A DNA stretch of 64,000 bases from positions 43,078 to 107,077 of the forward strand of contig CANCXM010000007.1 in the NCBI GenBank assembly GCA_947381945.1, in the 5' to 3' direction. The notes under the pieces are model-generated. The model had not been told where the DNA came from. It ran no database searches and saw nothing but the letters and a program-made list of their open reading frames with translations. Below, piece after piece: positions 54,550 to 63,992 of the stretch. A program made the position numbers and the translations under genes. The DNA comes from an uncultured Muribaculaceae bacterium. GTDB taxonomy: Bacteria; Bacteroidota; Bacteroidia; Bacteroidales; Muribaculaceae. Position 1 is the first letter of the stretch, and every line of letters begins with the position of its first letter.

Positions 54550-55986
54550 ATGAAAAAATTCTTTCTAACCATTCTTGCCGTGGCAGCCGTCACGGTTCTC
54601 GTCGTATCATGCAGCTCTTCGAAGAAGAACGACTCGCAGGCTGACGGACGCGACTCAACTTATACCAACGTAACCCACCCCGACTGGTCGCGCAATGCGG
54701 TCATCTACGAAGTGAATGTACGCCAGTTCACCGATTCCGGCACCATCACAGCCTTCGATTCCCAACTTCCCCGCCTCAAGGACCTCGGGGTAGACATCCT
54801 CTGGTTCATGCCAATCTATCCCATCAGCGAAAAGAACCGCAAGGGTGAGCTTGGCAGCTACTATGCCGTCAAGGACTACAAGGCTTTCAACCCCGAATTC
54901 GGCACTCTCGACCAATTCAAGGAAACAGTGAAAAAAGCCCATGACCTCGGCATGAAGGTAATCCTCGACTGGGTGCCCAACCACTCAGGATGTGACAACG
55001 CATGGGTGACAGAGCATCCCGACTGGTATGCAAAAGATTCACTCGGCAACATGTTCGGCCCATACGACTGGACGGATGTCTACAAGTTCGACTACTCCAA
55101 TCCTGAAATGCGCGCCGCAATGGTCGATGCCTTCAAATTCTGGCTCACTGAAGTCGGCGTTGACGGTTTCCGCTGCGATGTGGCCATGGAAGTACCCGTC
55201 GATTTCTGGGATGAGGCACGTCCCCAGCTCCAGGCCGTCAAACCTGACCTCTTCATGCTTGCCGAAGCGAGCGTTCCCGCGCTCCAGAAAAACGGCTTCG
55301 ACATGGGCTACAACTGGCCGATGAAGGACCTTTTCAGCGAAATCGCCGCTACTTCCGGTCAATACACCTTCAAGAATGACAAGGGCGAAGTCCGCACCTT
55401 CCCCACACGCCATGCCGCAGACATTGACTCACTCCTTGCATCGCAGGCTGCCGAATATCCCCGCGACACCTACCTGATGAACATGATTACCAACCATGAC
55501 CTCAACTCATGGGAAGGCACCGAATTCGAGCGACTCGGCAATCTCTCCGATGCTTTCGCTGTCCTCTCCTACACCCTTCCGGGTATGCCCCTCATCTACA
55601 CCGGTCAGGAAACAGGCATGAACCGCGCCCTCGAATTCTTCGTGAAGGACAAGGCTCCGGAATGGGAACCCCGCAACAAATATTTTGAGTTCTACAAGAA
55701 ACTCAATAATCTCAAACACACTCAGGCAGCACTTCTCGCCGGAGAGGAAGGCGGCGAAATGGTGCGCTACGCCACAACCAGCCCCGACCTCTATGTCTTC
55801 TCCCGCTCGAAGGATGATTCCCGCGTCATAGTACTCGTGAACCTCGGAGCTGAAGAAGAGGAACTCAAATTCAGTGCTGAAACTCCTGAAATCACCACCG
55901 AAACAATAGATTTCTTTACCGGAAACCAAGCCACTCTCCCCACCACCCTCAAACCCGGTGAATACCGCGTCTTCACAGGCAAGTAA
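54550..55986 (+). CDS. GH13 alpha-amylase family lipoprotein
   Basis: A 478-residue lipoprotein (signal ending VLVVSC, Cys21; SSSKK after it). The TIM barrel shows GH13 regions: I DWVPNHSG, II DGFRCDVAME (nucleophile Asp210), III LAEAS (acid/base Glu239) and IV TNHDLNSWEG (Asp317). Length suits a neopullulanase or SusG-like enzyme acting on alpha-1,4-glucans at the cell surface. No SusCD genes are adjacent. A MITE-like element lies just upstream and a bidirectional terminator downstream. Confidence 0.92.
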   Translation: MKKFFLTILAVAAVTVLVVSCSSSKKNDSQADGRDSTYTNVTHPDWSRNAVIYEVNVRQFTDSGTITAFDSQLPRLKDLGVDILWFMPIYPISEKNRKGELGSYYAVKDYKAFNPEFGTLDQFKETVKKAHDLGMKVILDWVPNHSGCDNAWVTEHPDWYAKDSLGNMFGPYDWTDVYKFDYSNPEMRAAMVDAFKFWLTEVGVDGFRCDVAMEVPVDFWDEARPQLQAVKPDLFMLAEASVPALQKNGFDMGYNWPMKDLFSEIAATSGQYTFKNDKGEVRTFPTRHAADIDSLLASQAAEYPRDTYLMNMITNHDLNSWEGTEFERLGNLSDAFAVLSYTLPGMPLIYTGQETGMNRALEFFVKDKAPEWEPRNKYFEFYKKLNNLKHTQAALLAGEEGGEMVRYATTSPDLYVFSRSKDDSRVIVLVNLGAEEEELKFSAETPEITTETIDFFTGNQATLPTTLKPGEYRVFTGK

Positions 55987-56016
55987 TCCACTTGCAGGAT
56001 AGATACAGATAAAATT

Positions 56017-56061
56017 ACAGTCCACATTGTTTGCAGTAGAATCGCAAACAATGTGGACTGT
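56017..56061. terminator. 18-bp perfect bidirectional terminator
   Basis: Arms 56017-56034 and 56044-56061 are exact complements; loop 9 nt. A-rich sequence on the left and TTTAATTT on the right allow it to stop both the GH13 gene and the convergent obgE. Confidence 0.9.
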
Positions 56062-56110
56062 TTAATTTCAGGATGATTTTACCCTTTATTTTTCAGTAAT
56101 GAGAACCGGC

Positions 56111-57316
56111 TTAGTCCTTATACTCCTCGTAGCCGTCCTCGTCAAGCATACCATAGCCGTAGTCTTCTCCCTCGAAGCCTTCGTCATCAATGTCATCCCA
56201 TTCCTCCTCATCATCACCGGGAATTTCTGGAGCGTTCTCAAAGATGAATTCATCCTCTTCGCGGACACGGTGATGGCCGTCGAGGGGACGGTGGGTGATA
56301 GGATTGACTTCGATACGGTTACGCTCATCGGTAATCTCAGCCCAAAGCATGTCCTTAAGCTCGGTGAGCCCCATGCCTGTAACAGCCGAGATGAAGATGT
56401 GGGGAACTCCTTCGGGTAAGGTTGCCTCAATTTCTTTCATCAGCTCCTCGTCAAGCATGTCGCTCTTGGAGATGGCAAGCACACGGGGTTTGTCGGCAAG
56501 CTGCGGGTTGAAGCGTTCGAGCTCACCCACAAGTATGTCGTACTGAGCCTTGATGTCGTCGGCATCGGCAGGGACCATGAACAGAAGCACGGCATTTCGT
56601 TCGATATGGCGGAGGAAACGCAGACCAAGACCCTTTCCTTCGCTGGCACCTTCGATGATACCGGGGATGTCGGCCATGACAAACGACTGGTTGCCGCGAT
56701 AGGATACAATGCCGAGTTGAGGCTCCATCGTCGTGAAGGGATAGTCGGCAATCTTCGGACGGGCTGCAGAGATGGATGACAGGAGGGTGGATTTACCTGC
56801 ATTCGGGAAACCGACGAGACCGACATCAGCCAGAAGTTTCAATTCAAGGATGATTGACTTCTCGATGGCAGGTTCGCCCGGCTGCGCATAGCGCGGAGTG
56901 CGGTTGGTCGCACTCTTGAAATGCCAGTTGCCAAGACCGCCACGGCCACCTCTCAGGAGCTTCACCTCCTCGCCGTCCGATGTGACCTCGCACAGATATT
57001 CACCTGTCTCGGCATCAAAAACGACGGTGCCGCAGGGAACCTCAACAATCACATCCTCACCATCCTTTCCGAAGGAACGGCCACCGGAACCGCTCTGACC
57101 GTTGCCGGCAAAGATATGACGGCGGTAACGGAGCGGGAGAAGTGTCCACATGTGGGAGTTGCCACGGAGGATGATGTGACCGCCACGGCCACCGTCACCA
57201 CCGTCGGGACCACCCTTGGGAACATATTTCGCACGATAGAAATGCCTCGAACCGGCACCGCCTTTGCCTGAACGGCAGAGGACTTTAACGTAATCTATGA
57301 AGTTGGAATCAGCCAT
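56111..57316 (-). CDS. obgE: Ribosome-associated GTPase ObgE
   Basis: A 401-residue Obg GTPase involved in late 50S assembly and stress control. The glycine-rich Obg fold ([19 protein letters not shown], then [16 protein letters not shown]) spans about 1-158; the G domain has P-loop [11 protein letters not shown], switch DIPGIIEGA and SKSD. The C-terminal tail is very acidic. The start at 57316 ([10 protein letters not shown]) is the family norm; an upstream start adds 20 unlikely residues. The CBS-nucleotidyltransferase gene ends 69 bp upstream. Confidence 0.95.
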   Translation of the reverse strand: MADSNFIDYVKVLCRSGKGGAGSRHFYRAKYVPKGGPDGGDGGRGGHIILRGNSHMWTLLPLRYRRHIFAGNGQSGSGGRSFGKDGEDVIVEVPCGTVVFDAETGEYLCEVTSDGEEVKLLRGGRGGLGNWHFKSATNRTPRYAQPGEPAIEKSIILELKLLADVGLVGFPNAGKSTLLSSISAARPKIADYPFTTMEPQLGIVSYRGNQSFVMADIPGIIEGASEGKGLGLRFLRHIERNAVLLFMVPADADDIKAQYDILVGELERFNPQLADKPRVLAISKSDMLDEELMKEIEATLPEGVPHIFISAVTGMGLTELKDMLWAEITDERNRIEVNPITHRPLDGHHRVREEDEFIFENAPEIPGDDEEEWDDIDDEGFEGEDYGYGMLDEDGYEEYKD

Positions 57317-57385
57317 TGTATTAGCGGACTTGTTGTTAGAATTGATGATTTGTAAATTATAACACTTTTGAGGCATGAAAGGATT

Positions 57386-58441
57386 TCAAGCATCAAGTGT
57401 CTGCTGCAAGTGACGCATCAGTTCGCGGGCATGGGCGAAATCGACCGGCGAGCCTATATCTATCCATGTTCCGTTGATTGGGAAATAGCTGACGCGCTTT
57501 CCCTCTGCAATGGCGCGCTCGATTAAATCGGTGGCATCAGTGCGTTCGTCGGGACTGAGGGTATGGAGCAGGGCATTCGAGAAGACATAGATACCCGCGT
57601 TGGCATAGTAGGAATATGAGGGTTTCTCTTCAAGGGCTGTCACACGTTGTCCATCGGTATCAAGAATGGCGTATGGGACGGAGACATTGTAGGGCACGGC
57701 GGCTATGGTTATGTCGGCTTCCTGCGCGCGGTGATGCAAGTAGAGGTCCTCGAAGGAGATTGTCGTCAGTAAATCGGAGTTCATGACAATCGTATCGCCA
57801 TCCACAGGTATCTCGACAAGAGCTGCGGATCCGATGGTGCCGAGAGGGCGCGCTTCCCTCACGCATTTTACATTCACTCCTGCCACGGGCGTTGAGAAAT
57901 GCTCTTCCAGTTGTTCGGCAAGATAATTGACCGTGACGCTTATATTCTTAACACCTACTGCTGCAAGGGCCTCGATATTGTAGTCGATAATAGCTTTGTC
58001 GCCGATGGTCAGCAGGGGTTTGGGAGTCGTGAGTGTCATGGGACGCAGGCGTTCACCCTTGCCTCCGGCCATGAGTATGGCACCGACCGGAAGCACCGTC
58101 TTGGTGACGCGGGTGTCAATGACATCGCGGATGTGACCGTCACCGTCAAGGACCGGGATGAGAGTCAGCCTGTGGCGGCGCAACTCTCGGAGAGTGTCGG
58201 GATTCACCTCCCCTTCGCTCAAGAAACGGAACTTGCGGAACATCGCCTCCGACACGGGAGCATCGAGCTTCACCCCACGCAGAAGTGCGCGACGCACATC
58301 GCCGTCGGTAAGCGTACCGACCATGCGTCCGTCGGCATCCGTCACCAAGAGAGTCATCACTCCTCCCGAAAGTTCGTTAAGACGGCCAAGAGCATCAATC
58401 AATCGTGAGCTGTCGGCCAATATGTGTCGGTCAATCTGCAT
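57386..58441 (-). CDS. CBS-domain nucleotidyltransferase, PtmE-like
   Basis: A 351-residue protein: two CBS motifs (about 5-115) followed by a sugar-phosphate nucleotidyltransferase domain with GAILMAGGKGERLRPMT and TPKPLLTIG. This fusion matches PtmE of Campylobacter, which makes GDP-glucosamine at the start of legionaminate synthesis. Its start overlaps the end of the CMP-sugar synthetase gene by 11 bp, so the two are translated together. Sugar specificity is inferred from context only. Confidence 0.85.
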   Translation of the reverse strand: MQIDRHILADSSRLIDALGRLNELSGGVMTLLVTDADGRMVGTLTDGDVRRALLRGVKLDAPVSEAMFRKFRFLSEGEVNPDTLRELRRHRLTLIPVLDGDGHIRDVIDTRVTKTVLPVGAILMAGGKGERLRPMTLTTPKPLLTIGDKAIIDYNIEALAAVGVKNISVTVNYLAEQLEEHFSTPVAGVNVKCVREARPLGTIGSAALVEIPVDGDTIVMNSDLLTTISFEDLYLHHRAQEADITIAAVPYNVSVPYAILDTDGQRVTALEEKPSYSYYANAGIYVFSNALLHTLSPDERTDATDLIERAIAEGKRVSYFPINGTWIDIGSPVDFAHARELMRHLQQTLDA

Positions 58442-59141
58442 GTGACATCAGGTTTTCAGTTATTATCCAGTCAAGCGGTGTGTCAAGGTCGACCGAACGC
58501 GACCGTGGCATTTCAAATGGAATCCTACGGGGAAATTCCCCAAGTCCCATCCGCCGGATGGAAGCAGGATTGATGACATAGACCGCACCGTTGTATTGCC
58601 ACGCCTTCGGAGCATCCTGACGGCGGGTGAATTTGCCTTCACCTTTTGCGACATGGAGCGTTCCGTCCGACGAGGTCTCGAAACAGTCATAATATGGATT
58701 GCAGGCGGCTTCCGTCACGGTCACCACCATATCGACATCCGGGGTATAGAGCTCCATGCAGCCCTTCACGTCATCAACCGTGCGCATCGGTGATGTCGGC
58801 TGCAGCAGGACCACAACATCATAGTCTATTCCGCTTCGGTCAGCCCAATCCATCGCGTCGATTATAACCTCGCGCGACCCGACTTTATCCCCACCGAGTT
58901 CGGCAGGACGACGGTAATTGACCGGCAATCCGGTCGCCTCGGCTACCGCGCGGATTTCATCATCGTCAGTAGACACAACGACGTTTGTATCAGGAGCAAG
59001 CTCACGGGCCACATCTATGGAGTAGTGAATCAAAGGACGACCGCACAATGGTTTGATGTTCTTGCGCGGAATACCCTTGCTACCACCCCTTGCAGGAATG
59101 ATGAAAAGCGGTTTGACAGCTTGATTAGACCGGGATGTCAT
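58431..59141 (-). CDS. neuA: CMP-nonulosonate (sialate/legionaminate) cytidylyltransferase
   Basis: A 236-residue enzyme that activates a nonulosonic acid with CTP. The signature PLFIIPARGGSKGIPRKNIK (residues 11-30), VVVSTDDDEI and LLQPTSPMR are characteristic of NeuA/LegF. It overlaps both neighbours (11 bp and 17 bp), forming a tight three-gene cassette. Whether the product carries sialic, legionaminic or pseudaminic acid cannot be told; the PtmE-like neighbour favours legionaminic. Confidence 0.9.
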   Translation of the reverse strand: MTSRSNQAVKPLFIIPARGGSKGIPRKNIKPLCGRPLIHYSIDVARELAPDTNVVVSTDDDEIRAVAEATGLPVNYRRPAELGGDKVGSREVIIDAMDWADRSGIDYDVVVLLQPTSPMRTVDDVKGCMELYTPDVDMVVTVTEAACNPYYDCFETSSDGTLHVAKGEGKFTRRQDAPKAWQYNGAVYVINPASIRRMGLGEFPRRIPFEMPRSRSVDLDTPLDWIITENLMSHAD

Positions 59142-60294
59142 AGAATTTCTTACTTCTTAAAGTTTCAATTGGAGTTTCCGCGATTGCCTTGACCATTATG
59201 GCAAGGGTGTCGGGCCGGAAATATGGATTTTCAGCCTCGCGGGCCATTTTCTGGCCCTTCGGGGAGAGTGCCAGGCCGATAGCCTCAGCGATTTCATCCG
59301 TTGAGTCGCCGCAATGTATCACACTCTCGCCACACAAGCGTCCCCGCTGACGGATGCCGATGTCGACAGTCGGGATGTGCATCGAAGGCACCTCGACAAT
59401 TCCACTCGACGAATTGCCTACCACGGCACTCACACAACGCAAAGCCGAAAGATAGCGCAGCTTGCCGAGGGATGGAATGACACGGACACGTCCGGGATTA
59501 CGACGACCATAGTCTTCGATGCGGTCAATGATGACACGTCCACGCGAATCATTGTTGGGATATGTGATGATTATATTTGACTCGGGGAAACGGTCGAGGG
59601 CGGCAAGAAGATTGTCGCAGCGGCTTCCCGGGTCCTCATCGTCGAGAGTGGCGGGATGGTATGTGACAAGCAATGAACCCTCAGGCAAGGGTAGGCCAAC
59701 GGATGTTTCCAGCTCGCGGCGTTCCATCAAAGGTTCATGCATTATATTGTAGACACCGATGGCACCCGTGTTGATTACGCGCTCCGGATCCTCACCCATT
59801 GCAATCACACGCCGGCGATACGGTTCGGTAGCTGTCAGATGCAGGGAAGACATCTTGGTGATGGCATGGCGGATGCTGTCGTCGACAGCTCCCTCAGAAA
59901 TCTCGCCTCCTGCAATGTGGACAATCGGGATACGGAGCATCAGAGCTGCGGTGGCCGTGGCAAGCATCTCGAAACGGTCACCCAAAATGACCAAAAGGTC
60001 GGGGGAAATGCTTTCAAGCACGGCGGCCATGCCGGTCATACACTCGCCCATAGCCTTTACAGTCCCGACAGGAGAGTCTGTCGAATCGGGCATCTCAACG
60101 CGGAATGGCTGCGCGAAACCGTTGGCGATTATCTCGTCAATCGTATGACCGTAGCGTTCGCTCAGATGCATGTTTGTCGCAAGAATGTCGACATGGCAAT
60201 CCTCGCGCTCATCAAGCGCACGGGCAATTCCGCTGAGCAATCCCCAGTCGGCACGTGTGCCTGTGGCTATCGCAATCTTTCTTATTCCGGTCAT
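59125..60294 (-). CDS. neuC: Hydrolysing UDP-GlcNAc 2-epimerase, NeuC/LegG-like
   Basis: A 389-residue enzyme that releases UDP and epimerises C2 of a UDP-HexNAc to start nonulosonate synthesis. ATGTRADWGLL, DLLVILGDRFEMLATATAAL, IVHIAGGEISEGAVDDSIRH and GNSSSGIVEVP are family signatures. The start at 60294 (MTGIRKIAIATGTRAD) is normal for the family; the longer form adds 20 unlikely residues. The needed synthase (NeuB/LegI) is not in the window. Confidence 0.9.
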   Translation of the reverse strand: MTGIRKIAIATGTRADWGLLSGIARALDEREDCHVDILATNMHLSERYGHTIDEIIANGFAQPFRVEMPDSTDSPVGTVKAMGECMTGMAAVLESISPDLLVILGDRFEMLATATAALMLRIPIVHIAGGEISEGAVDDSIRHAITKMSSLHLTATEPYRRRVIAMGEDPERVINTGAIGVYNIMHEPLMERRELETSVGLPLPEGSLLVTYHPATLDDEDPGSRCDNLLAALDRFPESNIIITYPNNDSRGRVIIDRIEDYGRRNPGRVRVIPSLGKLRYLSALRCVSAVVGNSSSGIVEVPSMHIPTVDIGIRQRGRLCGESVIHCGDSTDEIAEAIGLALSPKGQKMAREAENPYFRPDTLAIMVKAIAETPIETLRSKKFYDIPV

Positions 60295-60316
60295 TCGAAA
60301 TGCTGATTTATTCCTG

Positions 60317-60985
60317 TTAATATTCCCTTTCGCCGAAAATCGAGGTCCCGACACGAATCATGTTGCCCCCCTCTTCCACAGCAATAGGCCAGTCATGACT
60401 CATGCCCATGCTGACAATCGAGAACGAGGGTGAGGAGGCGAAGACACCGGCACGGAGACTGTCGAACGTAGAACGAATCTCACGGAAATCACTGCGGATA
60501 CGCTCCTCATCGTCAACATTCGAGGCCATACCCATGACCCCACGGATTTCAACCGCCTTCAGCGAGGCAAGAAGCTCCGGAGTCACAAAGTCAAGCAATT
60601 CTTCGGGTGTGAAACCGAATTTTGTCTCCTCTTTAGCGACATGAAGCTGAAGAAGGACTCCGGGCTTGCGTCCGGCCTTGGCAGCTTCATCGTCCACAGC
60701 CCGCAGTAGGCGTTCGGAATCAATACTGTGGATAAGCGAGGCATGGGCCACCACCTTGCGTACTTTGTTGGTCTGGAGGTGACCGATGAAATGCCAGTCT
60801 ATGTCGGCAGGAAGCTCCCCGGCCTTGGCCTCAAGTTCAAGCGCACGGCTTTCGCCAAACACACGCTGACCTGCTCCGTAGGCATCCATGATAGACTCGG
60901 AGGGATGAAATTTCGACACGGCGACAAGTTCCACCCCCTCAGGGATGGACTTGCGCAGTTCGAGCAGACGTTGACTGACGGTCAT
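60317..60985 (-). CDS. YggS/PROSC-family PLP-binding protein
   Basis: A 222-residue single-domain PLP protein for vitamin B6 homeostasis. The PLP lysine lies in LVAVSKFHP, followed by RVFGESRALELEAK, WHFIGHLQTNK and SMGMSHDWPIAV (phosphate site). The ATG at 60985 is preferred; a TTG 9 bp upstream is possible. It lies 5 bp after the DUF4494 stop and 22 bp before neuC, so all four genes may be one transcript. Confidence 0.92.
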   Translation of the reverse strand: MTVSQRLLELRKSIPEGVELVAVSKFHPSESIMDAYGAGQRVFGESRALELEAKAGELPADIDWHFIGHLQTNKVRKVVAHASLIHSIDSERLLRAVDDEAAKAGRKPGVLLQLHVAKEETKFGFTPEELLDFVTPELLASLKAVEIRGVMGMASNVDDEERIRSDFREIRSTFDSLRAGVFASSPSFSIVSMGMSHDWPIAVEEGGNMIRVGTSIFGEREY

Positions 60986-60990
60986 GACAA

Positions 60991-61437
60991 TCAACCCTCC
61001 TTGTTTTCGCCGCCAAGGTTGGCATCATAGACATCCATGATAAGGGTCTCCTGGATGGTGTTGATTTCAAAATCAGCCATCGTACCCTTCATGCCCTCCA
61101 TGAAATTATCAAAAGCCTCCTTGAAGCTGTCGGCGGCCACGAGAATCTGGGAAATGGATTTCTTCTCGACAGCGGTCTTCTCATCGAGAGTGATGAAAGC
61201 CACCTTCACGAGATACCATTTGTCGCCTGTACGCTCACGGAAGATTTCTGCAATCTTGGTGCGCTTCACGGCCGATACTGAAAATTCGGAAGTAAAGTGG
61301 GCGATTTCCTCTGAGATGCGGGCCTCTGCCTCAGTAAACGAGAGGGCATCAACCATATATGCTTCAGTTACTTTCTTGATGGCGCCGTTTTCCATCGTCT
61401 TATCATAACGGACCTTAGTTTCAAACCAGTTTGCCAT
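60991..61437 (-). CDS. DUF4494 protein
   Basis: A 148-residue cytoplasmic protein. MANWFETKVRYDK, then KKVTEAYMVDALSFTEAEAR, is the DUF4494 opening; the family is restricted to Bacteroidetes and of unknown function. The start at 61437 is the family norm. Its leader contains two exact 21-bp direct repeats and a -7 element (61568-61575). Confidence 0.85.
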   Translation of the reverse strand: MANWFETKVRYDKTMENGAIKKVTEAYMVDALSFTEAEARISEEIAHFTSEFSVSAVKRTKIAEIFRERTGDKWYLVKVAFITLDEKTAVEKKSISQILVAADSFKEAFDNFMEGMKGTMADFEINTIQETLIMDVYDANLGGENKEG

Positions 61438-61455
61438 TGTAGTATTACTGTGTAT

Positions 61456-61501
61456 TCTTTTGGGTGTATGTTTATTGTACTCTTTTGGGTGTATGTTTAT
61501 T
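61456..61501. repeat. Two exact 21-bp direct repeats in the DUF4494 leader
   Basis: 61456-61476 and 61481-61501 are identical (begin TCTTTTGGGTG), separated by 4 nt. They lie between the promoter and the start codon of DUF4494. Confidence 0.9.
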
Positions 61502-61567
61502 ATGTATATTGTGGATATGCAGTCAGAAAGCAAATCCATCCCCTCGGGGGATAAACCGTTTAGGGTG

Positions 61568-61575
61568 CAAAGTTA
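61568..61575 (-). promoter_or_regulatory. -7 element of the DUF4494-YggS-neu transcript
   Basis: Minus-strand TAACTTTG, exact consensus, 131 bp before the ATG. A small TCCCC/GGGGGA hairpin follows in the leader. Confidence 0.5.
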
Positions 61576-61694
61576 GCGAAAAATAGCGAGAATCCGCATC
61601 ACGGATATATGAAAAGAGTTTGACTGAAATTTTTTACACACGATTTTTCCACATAAATAAATACGCACAAATTTCACAATTCCACTGATGGATA

Positions 61695-61726
61695 TTTGGA
61701 TTTCATGGATAATAAACGTATTTTTG
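61695..61726 (+). promoter_or_regulatory. Promoter of the DUF805 gene
   Basis: TTTG (61695-61698), 20-nt spacer, TATTTTTG (61719-61726); full consensus match 74 bp before the ATG. Confidence 0.7.
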
Positions 61727-61799
61727 CATCATACTCACTCCCGATTGTGTTGAAACATGCAGTCGGGTACAACTCTTACAACCACAAACCTTATTAACT

Positions 61800-62183
61800 A
61801 TGTATCAACGTCAACTTAATTTCGGTGAGGCTGTGCAACGCGCCGTCACAGTCAACTATTGCAATTTCCAGGGTCGTGCTTCACGTTCGGAATATTGGTG
61901 GTTTTTCTTGTTCTGCTTTATTGTAGGCGCAGTGATTTCCACACTTTTCTTTTGGAGCGAAACAATGGAAACTATCGTGAGCGGTATTTTCTCGCTTGCT
62001 CTTATTCTTCCGTCTCTTGGCTTGGCAGTGCGCCGTATGCATGATACAGGACGTTCTGGCTGGTGGATTCTCATCAATCTCATACCTTTCATCGGAGCAT
62101 TAGTATTCATATATTTTGCAGTTCAACCGAGTCAGCCCGTCCCCAACCAATGGGGTGGAGTGCCTAATCTCGTGCAGCAATAG
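61800..62183 (+). CDS. DUF805 membrane protein
   Basis: A 127-residue inner-membrane protein with the DUF805 (YhaH-like) pattern: NFQGRASRSEYWWFFLF (about 22-38), hydrophobic helices, and LAVRRMHDTGRSGWW (about 75-89). Function unknown; family members are widespread small membrane proteins. Monocistronic with its own promoter and terminator. Confidence 0.9.
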   Translation: MYQRQLNFGEAVQRAVTVNYCNFQGRASRSEYWWFFLFCFIVGAVISTLFFWSETMETIVSGIFSLALILPSLGLAVRRMHDTGRSGWWILINLIPFIGALVFIYFAVQPSQPVPNQWGGVPNLVQQ

Positions 62184-62219
62184 AAATTACAGACCACATT
62201 TGTATTAACGCACCTTTTA

Positions 62220-62261
62220 ATCCCATGCAAGGCATTATCTTTGCATGGGATATTTGTTTTC
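62220..62261 (+). terminator. Terminator of the DUF805 gene
   Basis: ATCCCATGCAA (62220-62230) pairs with TTGCATGGGAT (62241-62251), then ATTTGTTTTC. Confidence 0.85.
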
Positions 62262-62305
62262 AATCCGCTTTTTGGTACAAGCTGTAATATCTGAAAAAGG
62301 CACAT

Positions 62306-62392
62306 AACGACAGAAGGCCAGAAGATACAAAAGGTTAATTTCAAGCAAATTATACTTTTGTTTCTTTTGTTTACTCTGTTCGTTTGTATCCC
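62306..62392. repeat. Diverged copy of the intergenic repeat family
   Basis: Read on the minus strand, GGGATACAAACGAACAGAGT followed by an ACAAAAGAAACAAAAG-type tract resembles the repeats at 17806-17885, about 4022-4075 and 63911-63947. It has partially complementary ends (GATACAAAAG and CGTTTGTATC). Confidence 0.45.
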
Positions 62393-62490
62393 TTTTTCAC
62401 CGGATTTTCGAATTGACCCATTTTTTCACGCTCCGACCGTCCTCTCCGCCTCTCCCCGGCCTGAAAATCAGCAAAAGCCATCGACCGCAG

Positions 62491-62521
62491 TTGCGCGATA
62501 TGAGTTTTTTGACTAATTTTG
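62491..62521 (+). promoter_or_regulatory. Promoter of the DUF3822-rsmD operon
   Basis: TTG (62491-62493), 20-nt spacer, TAATTTTG (62514-62521), 20 bp before the ATG at 62542. Confidence 0.7.
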
Positions 62522-62541
62522 CCTCTATAAACATCCCCTGA

Positions 62542-63366
62542 ATGACACCCGAAGCTTTAAGTGAAAGGATTGAAAGTCCTGAAATCAGAAATCTCCTGCT
62601 GCGTCTGAGCCACGATGCCCTTGACGTGGTGATATATTCAATCGTCGAGGACAATTCGCTGATTTACCGCCGTTTTGCACTCGACACTGCTTCCACGTCG
62701 TGGATCGGTGCCATACAGAATGTGATTTACGACCATCCCGCCCTGTTGAGTGATTTCCGCAGGGTCTATTGCGTGGTTGAAACGCGCGACTACACCGTTG
62801 TTCCGACCCAATGCGAGAGTGAGGAGCAACGCCGACTGCTTTTCGACACAGCCTATCCCGACAGCAAACTTGAAATGACCGCCGACGATACCGGCACGGT
62901 CAATGCACTCGTGCTTACGGGCATAGAGCCGGAACTGAGAGGCTTCATCAACCGTACGTTCCAACGCGTCACGGTTGTCAGCCACATAGCCGCGCTATGC
63001 CGCTACGCCGCCATAAACGGCACTCACGGCAACAAGGTCAAGATGATTGCGAATATCCGTCAGGATTCAATAGACGTTGTCATCACCGACGGACGCCGCC
63101 TGCTGATGGCCAACACTTTCAGCTATCACAATCCGGAGGATGCCGTCTACTATCTGCTTGCCATCCGTCAGCGCCTCGGCCTTGACGAGCGGAACGACGA
63201 GCTGCTGCTTGCAGGCGACCAGGAACTCCGCGACAGACTCACACCGATGCTACGCAATTTCGTGGCGCGCGTTGTGCCCATCATCTTCCCGCCACAGATG
63301 TTCAAGGCCGGGAAGGATGCCATGCTCGCACCATTCGAACTCATAACACTCCCACTATGCGAATAA
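62542..63366 (+). CDS. DUF3822 protein
   Basis: A 274-residue cytoplasmic protein matching DUF3822, a Bacteroidetes family with an actin-like (ASKHA) look: two similar halves, VIYSIVEDNSLIYRRFAL and VVITDGRRLLMANTFSY. Function unknown. Its end overlaps rsmD by 10 bp; this gene pair is conserved, so a link to rRNA modification or ribosome assembly is possible. Confidence 0.82.
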   Translation: MTPEALSERIESPEIRNLLLRLSHDALDVVIYSIVEDNSLIYRRFALDTASTSWIGAIQNVIYDHPALLSDFRRVYCVVETRDYTVVPTQCESEEQRRLLFDTAYPDSKLEMTADDTGTVNALVLTGIEPELRGFINRTFQRVTVVSHIAALCRYAAINGTHGNKVKMIANIRQDSIDVVITDGRRLLMANTFSYHNPEDAVYYLLAIRQRLGLDERNDELLLAGDQELRDRLTPMLRNFVARVVPIIFPPQMFKAGKDAMLAPFELITLPLCE

Positions 63367-63911
63367 TCCGAGGAAAATATGGTCGCCGGCGTTTCAACGT
63401 CCCGACCAATATCACCGCACGCCCGACCACCGATTTCGCGCGCGAGAATATCTTTAATGTAATCGAGAATATGGTTGACATCGAGGGACTCAAATGCCTC
63501 GACCTCTTTGCCGGAACCGGAGCCGTGAGCTTCGAACTGCTTTCGAGAGGTGCGGCATCGGTCACCTCTGTCGAAAAATCGGCTACGCAGGCACGTTTCA
63601 TCGAGAAGGTGAAACGCGAACTCGACGACCGCAATCTCCATATGCTGCGCACGGATGCGTTGAGATTCATTCGCGACTCGGCATCGACCTTCGATTTCGT
63701 CTTCGCAGACCCTCCCTACGACCTCGAAGGCTTCGGCGACATCCCGCAGATGGTCCTCGATTCGAAGCTCCTTCATCCCGGGAGCATCTTCATCATCGAA
63801 CATTCTAAAAAATACGATTTCTCATCCCTCCCGCATTTCTCCGAACATCGAGCCTACGGCTCGGTCAACTTCTCAATCTTCGAGATTCCTGAGGAATCCA
63901 CGGAAGAATAA
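63357..63911 (+). CDS. rsmD: 16S rRNA (guanine966-N2)-methyltransferase
   Basis: A 184-residue SAM-dependent methyltransferase acting on G966 of 16S rRNA. MRIIRGKYGRRRFNVP, the SAM motif CLDLFAGTGAVSFELLSRG (about 46-64) and the catalytic FADPPYDLEGF (about 119-129) are intact. It overlaps DUF3822 by 10 bp and is followed by a strong terminator. Confidence 0.95.
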   Translation: MRIIRGKYGRRRFNVPTNITARPTTDFARENIFNVIENMVDIEGLKCLDLFAGTGAVSFELLSRGAASVTSVEKSATQARFIEKVKRELDDRNLHMLRTDALRFIRDSASTFDFVFADPPYDLEGFGDIPQMVLDSKLLHPGSIFIIEHSKKYDFSSLPHFSEHRAYGSVNFSIFEIPEESTEE

Positions 63912-63947
63912 GGAAGGGCACAAAAGGACATAAGTCCCAAAAGTGAC
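63911..63947 (+). repeat. Short copy of the intergenic repeat family
   Basis: GGGCACAAAAGGACATAAGT followed by CCCAAAAGTGACA, directly after rsmD. Related to the 17806-17885 and 4022-4075 sequences. Confidence 0.5.
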
Positions 63948-63992
63948 AGTTCCTATGTTTGCAATGAAAACGCAAACGTAGGAACTTTTTTA
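63948..63992 (+). terminator. Terminator of the DUF3822-rsmD operon
   Basis: Arms 63948-63962 and 63972-63986 pair over 15 bp (one wobble), loop 9 nt, followed by TTTTTTAA. Confidence 0.9.
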
